Assembly (NCBI RefSeq): GCF_963662255.1
Contig: NC_085084.1
Location: 645,501-709,500, forward strand
Origin: Cinclus cinclus
Lineage: Eukaryota; Chordata; Aves; Passeriformes; Cinclidae
Direction of reading: 5' to 3'
Length of the DNA: 64,000 nt
A program made the translations under genes and the position numbers. The notes under the pieces were generated by a model. That model searched no databases and had not been told where the DNA came from. It was given only the letters and a program-made list of their open reading frames with translations. The first letter of the stretch is position 1, and each line of letters starts with the position of its first letter. Shown here piece after piece: positions 39,860-54,557 of the stretch.

Positions 39860-42089
39860 TAGTCACTCAAAACTGGAAATTCTACTGTGGCAGGGGGTGG
39901 GTATATCAAAGTATAATGTAACTTTCATTTAGAACTTGAAAGTTTGTACCTGAAGTTTCTTTTTTTTTTAATTTTAAAGGCACATTAGGTTCATTGCTAG
40001 GTTTTGATTCCAGTCTTTTGGTAAACTGCTACTTGTTTTGTAATCTTTGAATACTCAAAGGGTAAGAATTTTAATGTATCTGTCTTGATTAACATCCAGG
40101 TATCTGCCTTACCTGCCTGAATGGATACGTTAGCCAAATTTATGCTGCTGGGTGGTGGCCAAATGTTTCCCCTCAAAATAATGTAACCTCTGAAAATCAA
40201 GTCACAATTTCTGCTGTGAGCTCTGCTTGGTATACTCACAGTATTGCAGACTGAAAATTTTGGGCTGCATATATTCTATGGTTGATCTCCTTCCTGTACT
40301 CTCAGTCCTAAACACACCCCTCACCTGATGCCCTTTAAAGAACAAACAATGACAGTTTATTTCACTGTCTCATTCTTGGGATATTACTGAGTAATTAGCA
40401 AAAATTATCATAGAGTCAAAACTCTGTATATTATAATCTAATATTGCTAGGATTTATTGCCCTGTTTCCTCCTGTTTCTCTTTAATAATTACTTTAAGTA
40501 GTCAAAGTTTTGTGATATTGGTAGTATTTGAGATGGATTATCATGTGTGGTTTTAAGTTTCTCAGCAATCAGGTGCCTAAGCTAGAATTTCTGGAAATGC
40601 CTGTTCTGTGATGCCAGTGTGCATTCCAGAGGTAACTCTCAATCAAAACCTGAGCTGCTGCTCACCTGCCATTGCTTCATCCTATAAAAGTGTTGTGTTC
40701 TAACTTTTCACTCTGTCATGACAAAACCAAACGAACATCACACCTTGATGCAGGTCAGTGCTAAAAACATTACCAAACAATTTGTATTCTCTTCCCAGAA
40801 GTAACTGGAAAAGAGAATTCAAATGTTTCACTTTTTTTTCCCCATTGTAATGGACTCGTGAGCATTTCATGTGGGGACACAGAGATACACAGGATATAGT
40901 TTACACTACAGAAGGAGCATCACAGCATCACTAAACATTTGAAGATTATTTTTGTCTTCCTCTGTGTTCTGCAGCTGAACTCAGTGTACCTCACTTGGGT
41001 TCACAGTTCCTTGAATTTTAATCATACACACATAAATCAGTTACTCTCAAGCTGAGTATCTGCTTTCCTCTGCTCTTCCTGGACTGTCATTGCAAAAGGA
41101 TGATTTCTGCAGAAAGTACAGAGAAATATGACACACTCATTGAGAGAGATGTTTTGTTTTGTGCCCGCTTGAAAGAGAATAAATTGGGTTTTTATCTGTG
41201 TTCCACCTATTCCCCAGTGTATTTCTCTGATTCTGCTTCCCTTTTCTCTGTATTGGAATAAAACCCAAGTACTTTTCACAACTTTTCTGATAAAGTAGTG
41301 TGGTCAAAGGTAAAACTTTTGCTTTCAGACTTACAGCCAAGCAGATACAGAGGGTGCTTTTCACTCTGTGAGGTTTCAGGCTGTTTTAATTTGTAGCCCA
41401 GTTGTATTCTAACACAGAGGATTGAAGATTTTTTTTCCTCCTTGTCCGTATTAGTTTTGGAAGCTCAGCTGGATGTGCCATTCCTCGTTTAATGTGATAT
41501 GTGTCAAACACCAGATGAATTTATGTGGAAGAATTACTGAAATTCTTGTAATTGCACCAGCAATTAAGAGTAAATTAATTGACTCAATGTTAATCAGGAA
41601 TAAATTGATAATACATTGTTAAGATAGAAGAGGTTGTAGATCAGTGAAAAGGTAACAAAAAAATAAGGAGGAAAGGAACAGGTTAGCAGAATCTGCTCAA
41701 GATATAGAGAGTCCATCCCAGAAGGAGGCACCTCTCTTTTGATTGGTTTGGGTTTTTCTGGGGTAAGTCTTGTTTTATTCAGGGTCTTAAACTGTGCAAG
41801 TCTGTCAGGCAGGTTAATGTGGTGTTGCATTCAGGGAATTTCTCAGCCATAGGAAGTTACCCTTGAAATAGTTTTTAATGTCTGGTTTGAGGAAATAATC
41901 AATAAATCAGCTACCACATGTTGTATCCTGCTTGAGGTTTAATGCTTTTTTAGAAAGCCTCAGCTTTTGCCCTGTACTCTTCTTTGGCAGGGAGTTATCT
42001 GGAAGAGACTGAAGACTTTCTCTTCCACACAATTTTGCCTTTTTTTTTTTTCCTTTTATGCTTTGTTTTGCAGCTTGGTTTAGTTTGGA

Positions 42090-42144
42090 TTTATTATTAT
42101 TATTATTGTTATTGTTGTTGTTGTTGTTATTATTATTATTTTTA
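42090..42144 (+). repeat. (TTA)n/(TTG)n trinucleotide microsatellite
   Basis: TTA units pass into TTG units and back to TTA over about 50 bp. It is a compound trinucleotide run. Confidence 0.85.
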
Positions 42145-44861
42145 TTTTAACAGCTATGTAGACCTCCTTTCTGCACTGCCACCCCAGGCCACAAGGTCTG
42201 GCTGAAAAAAAAAAAGTGTGATTTTTCATTCTGTTGTTGATAACTTCAGTGCATTTTTAATACTTTAAAGACTTGATGGGAAGGTATCAGTTCTCCCAGG
42301 TACTCCCATCGCTGCTGTGGTGATATTTTTGGGGGATGCTGTTTGTGTGGCACCCCTGCAGAGAGGGAGAGTGTGGGATGCTCAGGGATGCAGGGAGGGA
42401 TCAGTCAGAGATCTGCACAGGCTGGCTCTATGAGGGGTTCTGTGCACCAGGATTACCAAGAGTTGTGTGTGATAAACCTTTTTCAGTTTTGGTGCTTTAT
42501 CCTGCAGTCCCTTTTTTTTTTTTTTTTTTGGTTTGTAGACTGCATCTTCCTAGTGTGAATTTATATAGGTTTAAGGGATTTGTATCCCCAGGATTTGTGT
42601 CTTGTTTTCCAAGTAGGGTTTCCATGGAAATTGAAAGGTTGCTACTATGGTTATTCCTTGTGATATATTGTGCTTATATAGGATAACATCTCTAAATTGA
42701 GTTTAAGTACTGGATTACATTAAATGTTTTTAAAGATGCAAGAGGAATTGCTTACAGGTAGAGTGAAGATAGGAATGATCTTTCTTCCTATAGATAGGAC
42801 AGGGGACAGTGCTGAGCCTAATCCAGACTAGGGGGAGGATACAGGATTTTGAGTATGTTTGCTGGTTAGTATTTTCCTCTTTTTTTCCCCTTCTCTTATA
42901 AGGGATAATATTTTCTTGCAATCTTTTCTTAAAAAATTTTAACTTAGTCAGTGGCATTATATTAAAAAAAGTTAGAAGGTTTTTTAAGAGGTTGACATCC
43001 CATCTGTGTTGACTTTTAATTTGGATATTTAATTCTCTGATGTTTGAAAATTTCCATGCAGGTTTCTCCTTGCAGTAAATGGGTTAATTTTCTACTTTAG
43101 AATTAACCTTCACTTTCTGTTAGTTCTAAGACAGTCATTCAGACACTGAAATTCACGTGCTGTTTCTGTGTGTGTATGAGTAGGGAGACAAAGCAAGGGT
43201 GGACATCCATGTATGGAGGAATTAATGACAAGGATTGTGCTGCCCTAATCATGCCTTCGGGAGGAGGAGAAGACAGCTGACCTCTGCAGAGGTCCCTCTT
43301 CTGATCAATTATTGATAGAATTAATTTCCCACTGCCAGGAGGCTTTATCCTACTTCCTGTGGGCCAGCAGGAGCTGTTCATGAGGATCCATGTTCAAAAC
43401 TGTCAGGGAGGGGGAGAGTGCTAGAGCACTTGGAAGGCAAAACATCTTCAAATAAACAAACTAATTAACAGTTCAGATTACCAAGTGCCTTCAAGACTTT
43501 GAGAACCAATTTTCTGGACATCACAAGCTGCCATCAGAAAGAATCCTGTGAAGGAAAACAACCCCTGCCAGTGCTAGGTGATGATACAAGTGCAGAGTAA
43601 ATTCTTTCTTAGAGCACTTACCTGCCTGGGTTTGTCTTCCTGTATTGAAATAAGAGCTATTTTCACTTATTTCAGGGAGCTAGCACAGTGACCACAGTGA
43701 CCCACACCTTCCAGTGAAGTTTCATCCCAGCCAAGCTGGAAATGCTATTAAAAGGTGCAGCTTCAATTGTGTGAGCTAACAGGGAGCTGCCTCTCACTGC
43801 TGGTCTGCCTCATGCTGAAAGGTGACAGCAACAAGCAGAGGCATCACTAAGATGCCTGTGGATTATCCTCTTAGGCTCTTGGTCTCCGTTTATTATCTTG
43901 CTGTTTGCAGCCTCTCAGCATGGCTGTAATCCTGGTGGTATCAGGTACAGCTGGAATTGTCTGTAGGGTGTGCAGGGAAGGCAGGGTTGGAGGAGGCTGG
44001 CAGTGCAGGTGGTGGCTGCCTGGGGAAGCTGCAGGTCAGCATTTCCACTGCCAGGCAAGGCATGCAGTTGCCTGCACTTGGAGACAATTTTCTTGGGACG
44101 GTCCCTTCGCATCACATGATCTGCATTTAGATGTAAAGAACTTTTTTTTTTCTGCATTTTCTCCATGTAACAGATGATTTAAATGTATTTTTAACGTCGA
44201 GGGCACTCCTCATTGCTGAGTCTGCAGTTGGAAGGTACTCACTTTTTTCAGATTCCACTATATATAAGAAAAAGTTGTGAAAACAGATGGTGATTGCTCA
44301 CCTTGGCTAGAGAGGGATGTTTTTCAATTCTAGCTTGTCTGTATAAAGAGTCCCTCAGATGGAATCCTGGATCTGAAGTTATATCAGTGTTTTGGTATTT
44401 TATAATCTGTTGTTGTTGTTGTATAATGACGTTGAACATGTGTAAAAGCTGTTTATTCAATTAAAACTAGAGCACAAAGATCTTTGGACAGCTGAGCAGT
44501 GAAATAATGGAGGAGTTTCATCCCCCTCACCACTGGCCTTAGCTGGGTCATATAAATTCCAGCCACCAAGGTCCAGTCCCATGTACCATGTACCTTAGAG
44601 TGGCTTTTCTGAGTTGAATGATGGGTTCAGTAAAGGGAGGGGATGATCACTTCAAGCAACAACAGAATAACTGAGAGCCTTGCCAAGTGAAGGTCCTTGC
44701 TGAAAATTGCATTTGTGGTCCTTGGGAGTGTCAGCTATCCTGCCAGCTGTGGCCTGAGGTGAGCACAGCCCTTGGCAGGGTCTAGGAAAACATGTCCACA
44801 CAGGCTGTGTCCACCCTTGGGAGGACACCTGGGTGTGTGCCTGACTCAGTTTGCCACAGGA

Positions 44862-45165
44862 GGGTCAGTGACCAGGGGCTGCAGCTCCTCCTGAGGGCAG
44901 GGACAGGGCCCAGGGAAGAGCTGGAGCTGGCCCAGGGAGGGTCAGGCTGGATTTTAGGGAAAGGTTCTTCCCTGCTCCAGGGAGTGCTGGGCACTGCCCA
45001 GGCTCCCCAGGGAATGGGCACAGCCCCGAGGCTGCCAGAGCTCCAGGAGGGTTTGGGCAGCACTGCCAGGGATGCTCAGGGTGGGATTTTGGGGTTTCTG
45101 TGCAGGGACAGGGGTGGGACTGATGATCCTGTGGGTCCCTTCCAGCCCAGGATATTCTGTGATCA
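44862..45165 (+). mobile_element. CR1 LINE fragment, 3' end, plus strand
   Basis: The order of words matches the avian CR1 3' region: CAGCTCCTCCTGAGG, GGGTCAGGCTGGATTTTAGG, AAAGGTTCTTC, GGGCACTGCCCAGGCTCCCC, GAGCTCCAGGAGGGTTTGG, GATGATCCTGTGGGTCCCTT and CCAG..CAGGATATTCTGTGAT. The terminus resembles the CR1 octamer end (ATTCTATG type). It is 5'-truncated and non-coding, and has the same orientation as MSH3. Confidence 0.9.
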
Positions 45166-48100
45166 GTCCAGCCTGGGCATTTCACCCCAGCTGAGACTGG
45201 TTCTGTGTGACACTCTGCCTTGGAAGCACCCCAGAAGTGCCATCAGATAATCCTCCTTTTCCAAGAAGTAGAACCACTGTGAGGAAAGCTCTCTGCTCCA
45301 GTCTCCCCAGTGCTTGGACAGAATGACCGTGCAGGTTTTTTACATGCTATGCATTCCAGGTTAAAGAAAAAATGGTATTACCTATACATATGCCTGGCTT
45401 AGCATGGTGACACTGATGAGATTCAGTCTGTTTTTATCTTTAGGGAGCTGCTGGAGCAGCCAAGACATTTCCTTAGAGTCCCTCCCAGTGGCAGCTTGGT
45501 GCTATTCTGCCAGCTGGGGGCTGTACTTCCCTTGCTGTGCCACTGCTCAGGTGGGATCTTCAGCTGATCTGAAATCCACTCAGATCAGGTGTAAACCCAT
45601 TCCACTGAGCTTTGTGAGTGCTCAGGTGGGACACAGCATAATGGCATTAAAAAATAAATCAGTGTTTGAGTGCCTGCCTGAGTGTTGTGCCTGGCACTGC
45701 TCATCTCCATCATCCTGTGAGCAGAGCCACATCACTCACAAGCACTTGGATCCACAGAGATGAAAGAGGAGGGGGCCTCTGTGTGTCCCAAAGTGACATT
45801 TCTGGCATGATTCTACAAGCAATGTGGATCCTCTCATGTTTTTTTCCTGTGCCTTGACTGTTGTCGCCTAAAAGAGATTTATGGGGCAGAAAATAAGGGA
45901 ATGTTTGTGTCTGTGTCCCTGTAGGCTTGTGCAGGATGCATGGAGCCCTCAGCCTCTTCCCCATATCTGGAAAGAATTGTTGTTAAGGCTCAGAGGACAG
46001 TTTACAGATTGAGGATTTCTTCAAAGCAAACTAGAAAAAAACCAAGAAAACTCAGTCCTCATTACTCTGGACTTCTGGAGAGGCCATGTGTCAAACAAGC
46101 CATCATACTTTCTTCTGTATCATTTATTAAAATATCTGTTTTTCTAATCTTTAAATGTGGAATTACTCTCAAAAAGGTCAGGTCTTACAATAGATGCATT
46201 GTGAGTGTCACCTCCCTGAATGCATTTACAGCTATTTAATTCTGACAGCTTGACAAAGTCATATTACTGTTCCACAAGTGTGTAGAGCTGAAAGAAATGG
46301 GTAGACAAACATTTTATTTTAACTGGATAAAATGTACATACCTATGGCATCATCAGAAATGTCAGTAAGGTCTGAAGTCATGATGGAAAGCAAATATTGT
46401 ATGAAAACCTGCAAACGTTTGGCCAATTGACATGGTATGCTTGTATTTTATTTTTTCTTTTCTTCATTGAAACACCACCATCATTCAAGTTTGAAAGATA
46501 ATTAAAATGGCATGATTTACTTTAGATTACTTTTAGATTTACTTTAAGGTTAAAATGTTCCAAGGCTTGCTAAGAGTATGTTTTGCAAGAACTTGTGAGA
46601 AAGCACAGGATGGAGTAACCTTTCATGGCAAAATGAATTCTCAACATTTTGTAAGTAGGCAAACCATGTTACATTTAATTTCCCTCAGCCAGTTTTATTG
46701 GCTTATCAGAAGGGAGCTGCACAGGAGAAGGGCAGAGGGGAAAAATAGTTGTATTTCAAATAATAACTAAGTAACAAGCTCCATTATTGGAAATGTTCCT
46801 ATTTGCATAGGAATAGGCAAATACTGCCTCTCATTTTTATATCACTTGTGAATTTTTTTGGTTTTAATTCTAAAGACCAGAGTCTACATTTAAAAAAAAA
46901 AAAATCCTTGCTTCCATTTATTTCTTTATTAAGCTTTAATGATGTCTTGGAAGCTTACAGGGTAAAATGATGAAGATATTTTTTTCCTAGAAATAACAAA
47001 ATCACAACATCTCAGACAAATGAAAACATTCAGTCAGCTTCTTCATAATCTTCATAAAAATCTAGGCTGTGAAACCACTGGGGAGGTGACAGCAGTGTTT
47101 GGCAGGTTCTGCAGGTGTGTACAGAAACCACCAGGAGATTGATTGCTGAGTCAAAACTGTGGAGGAGTTTATCTCAGCTGAACAACTTGTTTGTATATAA
47201 CCTGGTTTTGACCAGAACTTTGGAGATTTTTTTTTTTTCAAGTTCCTTAAACCTGAAAATAAACGTTTAAATCATTCAGATCTTCCTTTGGGGGAAAAAA
47301 AATAGAGCAAATAGAACAAAGTCTCTCAATTTGCCTGAACAGTTAGACTCTGAAAGATAATGGTGAGAAAAATAAAAAATCAAAGGTACTTTTTCAGGTC
47401 TTTGTTTATTTTGTATGTATGTGTTAATGCTTAGTGGTTCTGCCATGCGCATTGATTTATTTATTGTGAGAAAAGTAGGGAGCTGTTCTCACAAAGCAAT
47501 CCCAAGTGAATGGCAAGTTCACATGAGAATTTTTTTATACTAACATGCCAAGAAAATATTGTTTGCATTGAAAGCACAGTGAGTCAGACAAACAGAACTT
47601 TTAGCTGTCAATAACCCCAAAGTAATTTTCAGAAATGTTACTTCTCTATGGCACAGTAATTTGTTTCATTTTGTTCCTCCTTAATTGTATTATTGTTCAC
47701 TGCCAGAGTAACAAGAATTACTTAAGTCTTTCAATTATGCTCACAATCAATCATGTAATTGCACCTCTGGGGTAAATTGTTCCCATCTTTTGGGGAAGAA
47801 CAGGGTGCTGTATTAAGTACATTGCACCATTTTTTATCACGTGGAGGTAGCGTTGTTTTGGATATTAAAACAAGCAAAACAAACAAAAAAGAGCAAAAGT
47901 TGCAGTTGGTCTTGTTAAATTGAAGAGTTCTTTTGGTCAAGAAAAGTTGTGTCTTGGACATATCACAGCACCTTTGAACTGTAACTGCTTCTGACAGTGT
48001 TCTGTGGCTCTGTAGGAACAAGTTAAGCCAGGCTGTGCATGTCTGTGTGGCTAATTTGGTTTCATGTCTCTGTTCATTTCACAGAAACATCCACCTGCAG

Positions 48101-49167
48101 TATGAGGTTTGTATCTTTTGTCCATGGAGTAAAGCCATATTCAAGCAGAGAGCCTTTGGGGTGCATGCAGAGCGTTGGGTGAAGTCTGAATGCAAACACC
48201 CCTTGTGTGTGCAGGGGCTGAAATGGACCCTGCAGATCCATCTCAGCCAGTGCAGGGCAGGGATTCACACGGGGGGACACTCACAGAACCCCTGGGATGC
48301 ACAGCCTTTCCCCCCATGGATCCTCCATCCTCCAGGATGCTGCATGGGGCCACGGGGGGAAATCTGCCTGCAGAGCTGACCAGCTGGTTTACAGTGAGGT
48401 TGAGTGGTTGTGGTGTATGTACCATCCTGAAACGCTTCCAGTCCTGTCACTTGACCCAGTCACAGCTGGAATTGGATTGTCCTTCCTTGTCTACAGGTCT
48501 AAAGGGGAAAAGTTCACTTGTGCTGAGTGCTTCAGCCATTGTTCCTGCTCTGTTGCTATAGTTCCTTCTCTTTAATCCCCCCTGGCCTCAATCCTTCAGC
48601 TACAAATGCACATTAACTTAATTACCTTGAGTTCCCTCCCTGGTGTCCCACAGCACTGAGTGCATATTTGAGGGTTTTGATTTGTGTTTGGTGTTTCACC
48701 ATCTTCAGGCTAATATTGATGACTCTCAAAGAAACACCCTAATTTGAATATCTGCTCTTACAATTTATCCTTCAGCAAACAAAAATGTTAGCACTCACAG
48801 GCTGCTCTTTCTCTTGACCACCAGTAATATTTACGCTGATAATTTAAGAGTGGGTGATGTATTTGCTCTAGGCGATGTAACAAGTATTTTTATGGAGTTC
48901 AGTTGTTACTGACAGTATCATTGCTGAATTTCAGAAAACAAGTTTAGGGGGTGTTCTTCACCAGGTGATAACAATTCATGATAACTGAGTTTCTGTTAGT
49001 CTGCAAAGTCCAGGAATGAGGGCTGCTGGTGACTTATTGTCACTCAGGGCCTGCATTGACTCACAGGGATTCTGTCATCTCAGCTCAGGAATACCTGTCC
49101 TGTCAGTCCAGCTGAAGCTGTTGAAAAGATTGAGTCCATGGGTATTTTCTCTTTCCTCTGGCTTTCA

Positions 49168-49214
49168 GGAAAAAAAAAAAAAAGAAAGAAAAAAAAAAAG
49201 AAGAAAAAAAAATC
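49168..49214 (+). repeat. A-rich low-complexity block
   Basis: Long A runs broken by single G bases (AAAG and AAGAAG words) for about 45 bp. It is not linked to a recognisable retroposon. Confidence 0.85.
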
Positions 49215-50025
49215 AATGCACTTCACATCTTGAAAGTTAATCCTGTTAGAAATGTTTCTTTTAAAACACTGGGGTGCTGGTGTGGGCAGCATTCCCCTGT
49301 GGGCCAGCCCTAGAAGGAAAGGAGGGTTTCAGTGATTATTTGTTCTGGCTGCTTCAGTTACCTAGTGATACTGAGAAAGGGAAAGAAAAAGATGTAAAAA
49401 CCACTATGAAACTGATTATTGAAGTTACTTGGGACTCGCTTTTTTCTTTCTAGAATAATGCGAAGTTTGTGTCCCTCAGAGTCATTTAATATCTTCATTA
49501 ATCTCTCAGTGACTGAGAGTATCACGTATCTACAATAATGTACAAAACAGAAATGTATTTTACGCTGAATGCATTCTGCCAGGCTTCTCAACAGCTGTTC
49601 TCCTAAATTAAGTAACATACCATTGGTATTTCTTCATTTACATTTGCAGATAAGCAGTTGTAGAAATGATTGAGCACGTGTGCATGTACACTGAAAACAG
49701 GTTTATGTCATGTGCATCCTCTGATTCCCTGTTGTCATCCATGTAACTTGGCATACTTCTTAGAAATGCCATGAATAATGCCAAAATAATAACTATCCTG
49801 ATAGCCATGCTTTCTGTCACAGTTATTTTTCTTTCCCTAATTCTGTAATTACAGCTTCTATAAATTATTTTACTTACTGTCAGTTTTTGGTTTGCATCAG
49901 TGAGATCTTGATGGAAATGAAGAGGATGATGTACCAGTAGGTTGTGGAGGAGTGTGAAGCATTATTTTCTTGCCAGTGAGCTGTTAGAAATTTGCACATG
50001 CAGTCTCCTGAGGAGTTATTTAATT

Positions 50026-50179
50026 CTTATTCAATTATTTAATTATTTAAATTTATTTATTTATTTATAGTAAAAAATGTTTATATATATATTATCTATT
50101 TTATCTATTATATTTATATTATTATTTAATAATTTATAAATAAATATTTTTATTATTTAAATTATTTAATTATTTAATT
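50026..50179 (+). repeat. AT-only island, TTTA/ATTTA-type
   Basis: Nearly 150 bp of A and T with TATTTA and TTATTTAA words and imperfect palindromes such as AATTATTTAATTATTTAA. It stops sharply at GC-rich sequence from about 50186. It could form cruciforms or act as an easily melted region (inference). Confidence 0.8.
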
Positions 50180-50543
50180 GCATCTCCCTTGTCCTGGCCA
50201 TCCCTGGTGGGCTGCTTGTCCCCCACTGCCCTGGCTGACCACACTGCTCTGCTGAGCACAGACAGGCTGTGGAGAGCAGGCCCCTGCCAGGAAAGGGTGC
50301 ACTGCAAAGCAACAGCACATCTAATCATTCCTTTTTGTAAACTGGTTATTTTAATTTAAATCACTCCTGTGCAAATGTGGTGATCTTTGAAATGACATTT
50401 CAGAGGGGTTTGTTTGAGGGAGTGAGTGGAATTGTAAAATTACGTTATTCATGGTAAACTCAGTGTTGTCTTTGTATCACAGAGAGTGAATTGTGTTGGT
50501 GCTGATTGTTCTACACCTTATTCTTGGAAAAACAAGTAACTTT

Positions 50544-50650
50544 CACAGAATCACTGGGTTGGAAGAGACCTTCAAGATCATTGAGTCCAACCCATGCCCT
50601 AACACGTCAACTAGACCATGGCACAGAGTGACACATCCAGGCTTTTTAGT
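50544..50650 (-). mobile_element. CR1 LINE fragment, 3' end, minus strand
   Basis: The + strand reads CACAGAATCACTGGGTTGGA, AGAGACCTTCAAGATCATTG and AGTCCAACCCATGCCCTAAC, which is the classic reverse complement of a CR1 3' end. It then fades into a CTAGACCATGGCACAGAGTG segment. It is about 107 bp and strongly 5'-truncated. Confidence 0.92.
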
Positions 50651-53600
50651 CATTTTCTTTTAATGCTACTTGTTCTTGAATTACCTTTTTTCTTCTGCAA
50701 CAGGTTCCATTTCTGCAGTAAGTATTGTAGGTGAGCTTCTAAACTCAGATGGATATTACTAAAATCAGTGGGGAAATGTAGTTTAAGTTTGGGGTTTTTT
50801 TTCCAGCATTAAGTGTTCTATAGAGCAGGAAGCAGTAAGCAGCACTGGGCTGTTGACAGCTGTGTGAAAATAAGGCTCCAGGGAATGGCTTTGCAGTCTT
50901 GTTTTCTGGGATTCACATGGTAGAATGTAGCTGGGTTTTGTTACCACTGTGAGCTCCTGGACTGCTTGTTCAGTTTCACAAACTGTGTGAGAGATCCACA
51001 GTAAAATGGAAGAGGAATGAACTTCCTGGAGCCCACACTGTCATCCTAAAACCAAGCCAGCTCTAAGAGCATGTGGGGATAACTGTTTTGAGTGGTCGCA
51101 CAGTTATATCCTCTAACTTACCCTCTGAAAATTAATTTACAAAACATTGCCTTTCTGTTGTTCTTTTTCAGAGGTCTTTGACAGGAATCTTTACTACTTG
51201 AGCTGAGCACTGAAAAGAGATAATCCATCCTTTTTTTTTTTTCCAGTTTGCATAATAAATGTGTTGAACACGCTAAGATGAAGAGCTTTTAATTTTGCAA
51301 GATGTGGCTGGCTGTCAAAGAGACATTAAAGCAAATGTTTTCCAGCCAAATTGCATCTTGCTGAGGAGTGATGGATCCAAAGAGCACTGCTCACACGGCC
51401 TTGTCTGCACGTTCCATGTGGGCAGGATGGGAGAGGAAGAATTTAATGCTTTAATGTATAAAAACATTTAGGAGGAAAGATCTGCATTAAAATGTGGATT
51501 CAAAGCCACTGAGTCCTGGAGAAGTTTGGTGGGGTTTATTATGGCTGTTTTAAATGGGGAAAAAAAAAAACAAATAAACCAAACAAAGGTTGTTTAAGCA
51601 ATAGGTTTTGTGACTCAACCACTCTATTGTATTTGGAATAATTGATAATAAAGTTAGGGAGAAATGCCTTGCTGCAAATTAACTGTTAGTTTTATAAATG
51701 CAGTCATCCACACTAAAACAGTTATTCTGGCTTATTTCTGGGGCAACAGTGTTCAGCATGTATGTTCAGAACACAAGTATAATTCTTCTACTGTAAAGGA
51801 CAGAGGCAGAAAGAACAATTTTATTAATTTTCAAAGGATAGCATTTCAGAGGTTTTATGTCATTCAAAAATACACTGGGTTTTCTAATCTGTAGTTAAGC
51901 TCAAGTTGGACTTGAATGTTTTAAGATGCTGAAAAATTTTTGACTTCTTTTCCAGCTGTCTGTAACAACAACAGAAAGACAATACTAATTTTGCTTTGTA
52001 TCTTTAGCATTTAGTGAGGAAGTTCATAAAAATATTTTTCTGAATGTAAATTAGATACAAAACAGGCTAAAATATTTCATGGGCTCTATGGAAATGATGG
52101 CAGTCCCAGAGAAAAATGGAAGCTTTGTGTGTAATCATCACAGCACACAACAGACAGTCTGTGAGATGCTGTCCCTGTGAGGAAAAGCCAAGTAGGGAAT
52201 GAGAAAATAATAACGCCACTAATTGTAGGGTTGGAAACTAACACTGAAATTGTTCATTAAGGAGCCAGAGATTGTTCAAACATAAAAAGTATTTGTCATT
52301 CTGATTAATGTGTTTGCAGTTAATAGTGTTAAAACCGGCCTAAGTTACCCTGTTCTCTGTGGGTCTGCGCATTAAGGGGGATTGTTGGATTTTACAGCAG
52401 AACCTGGTGCCTGGAACCCAAGGGGCCACAGGGGTGGTGGGGGCACTGTGAGAAACTCACTAAAATGTTCATCATTCTTAATCCAACATTTGAAAGGATT
52501 ACAGCAGTAAGTGGCTTAATGAAATGTTAATTTCACAATACCTCATTATTCGATGTTATATATTTAATTCAAAGAAAAATCATGTATAGTTGAATTAGCT
52601 TGTGACCACAATCACCTGTCATTTGGGTGGGAGTGTAACTGTTGGTATGTGTGTTCAAGCATACACTCAATGAAATAAAAACTCAGTTTTCTCATATGCC
52701 CATCTCCAACCCAAAGCACTTAATGTGAAAGTGAAGATTTGCTTATTATGCAGTTATGCAGGAGACCATGAGAGATTTTCAGGGCAGGGACCAGAGAATA
52801 TATGCAAATCATAGTTGTACTGGGACCAACGTGCTTGGTTTTAGTCAAGTACCCTTAATCATAAGATCCTCATAAAATTATTTGTGTCTTGGTGGTGCCT
52901 CAGGAGCTAACAGAAGCAATTATAACAGAGAAAGACCCAGCAAAAGACGAAGACAAAAAAGCTATATTGGGCTTCTCTTTAAAGGTCCTGATTGGCTTTC
53001 AATACTGTTGTAGCCAGCTGTTAAAGCTAGAAATATAATATACTAAACCCACGAGTCAGTTTTCCTTAAATCAATGTGGCTTGTATGCAACCATATATTG
53101 GCTGATAAGAGTGAAGAAATCAGTTTTACAGCCCTCCTCAGTGGCTTGCTTGTGATGACCTGTCTCAGAAGGATGCTCTAATGTGATTAATGTAATTCAA
53201 AAGCAGAAATACAAAAAGGAAATCATCTTTCTTCAGTATAGAATGGGTATCACTTGCACAGGTAAGGAAAGCTGCCAGAAAAGGGAAAGGTAGGGTGGAC
53301 TAACAACAGGTTTCTCAAATGTAGGCCACAAATTCACAATTTGAGCTAGGGTTCGAGGGTTACATGGATCCGAATCAGAGCTAGAAGAGTTGTATGGAAT
53401 GTAGAGAAATTCACCCACCTGGAGGCTGCTAAGAGTTGTGTGTCAACAGAATGAGAACTCTTAAAATGCCTTTAAATCTTGTTTAAGCATGCTAGTTAAG
53501 ATTGTATACAGCGGCAATTAGGGGAAATTGTTACTTTGTTAGTGCCTGAAGGAAGTTGCTGCTGTGCTGTTTGGATGCACAAATACCTGGTCACAGGAGT

Positions 53601-53901
53601 ATCCACTGTGTGTGGAAATGCCAGTATTGGATATCCGCAGGTATTGTCAGCATGAGAAACCAACAGGAAACCAAACGAGTAAAATTCACCTTCAGCTACC
53701 TCTGATGTAATTTTCTTGCTCTGACTGGTCTGAAGTCCCAGGGAAATGGGAAAAACAGGGCTATTTTGCCTTTTTTGGGGAAAAGCAGGCTGCCTTGTCC
53801 TATTTGTGAAGGTGGGAGACGTGTGCTGGGAAACTTCTGGAAGGTGAATGTTCTGCCTGGGTTGTTCCCCTCTCTTTGGAGCAGCAGACAGAGATTTGTA
53901 A

Positions 53902-54317
<416 letters not shown>

Positions 54318-54453
54318 GTGCAGTCACTGACGCTGTTTGTCACCCATTACCCCTCGGTGTGCGAGCTGCAGCGGCTGTACCCACAGGCCGTGGGCAATTA
54401 CCACATGGCCTTCCTGCTCAACGAGGATGAGGACGAACCCAGCCAGCACACAG
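54318..54453 (+). CDS. MSH3: MSH3 exon (human exon 22 equivalent): H-loop
   Basis: A 136-bp exon of 45 codons plus one base of a split Gly. The peptide begins VQSLTLFVTHYPSVCELQRL and includes VGNYHMAFL, then an acidic tail NEDEDEPSQHT. The TLFVTHY motif at 54330-54350 carries the H-loop His (54345-54347) that senses the ATP gamma-phosphate. GNYHM is the typical MSH3 dimer-interface strand. The donor GTCAGC is weak. By my count 37 of 45 third positions are G or C (82%), the highest in the gene. Confidence 0.96.
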
Positions 54454-54557
54454 GTCAGCCTGGGCACAAAGTAACACTGGTGCTGATGGCTTTTCAGCCT
54501 AACAGACTTTTAATGAGCTGTCCATAGCCATTTTCCTCCTCAGACCTTGCCAAATGC

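Noticed and set aside
44782..45250. Open frames of 93 to 152 codons on both strands
   Set aside because: They read through the GC-rich plus-strand CR1 tail, which does not code for protein.
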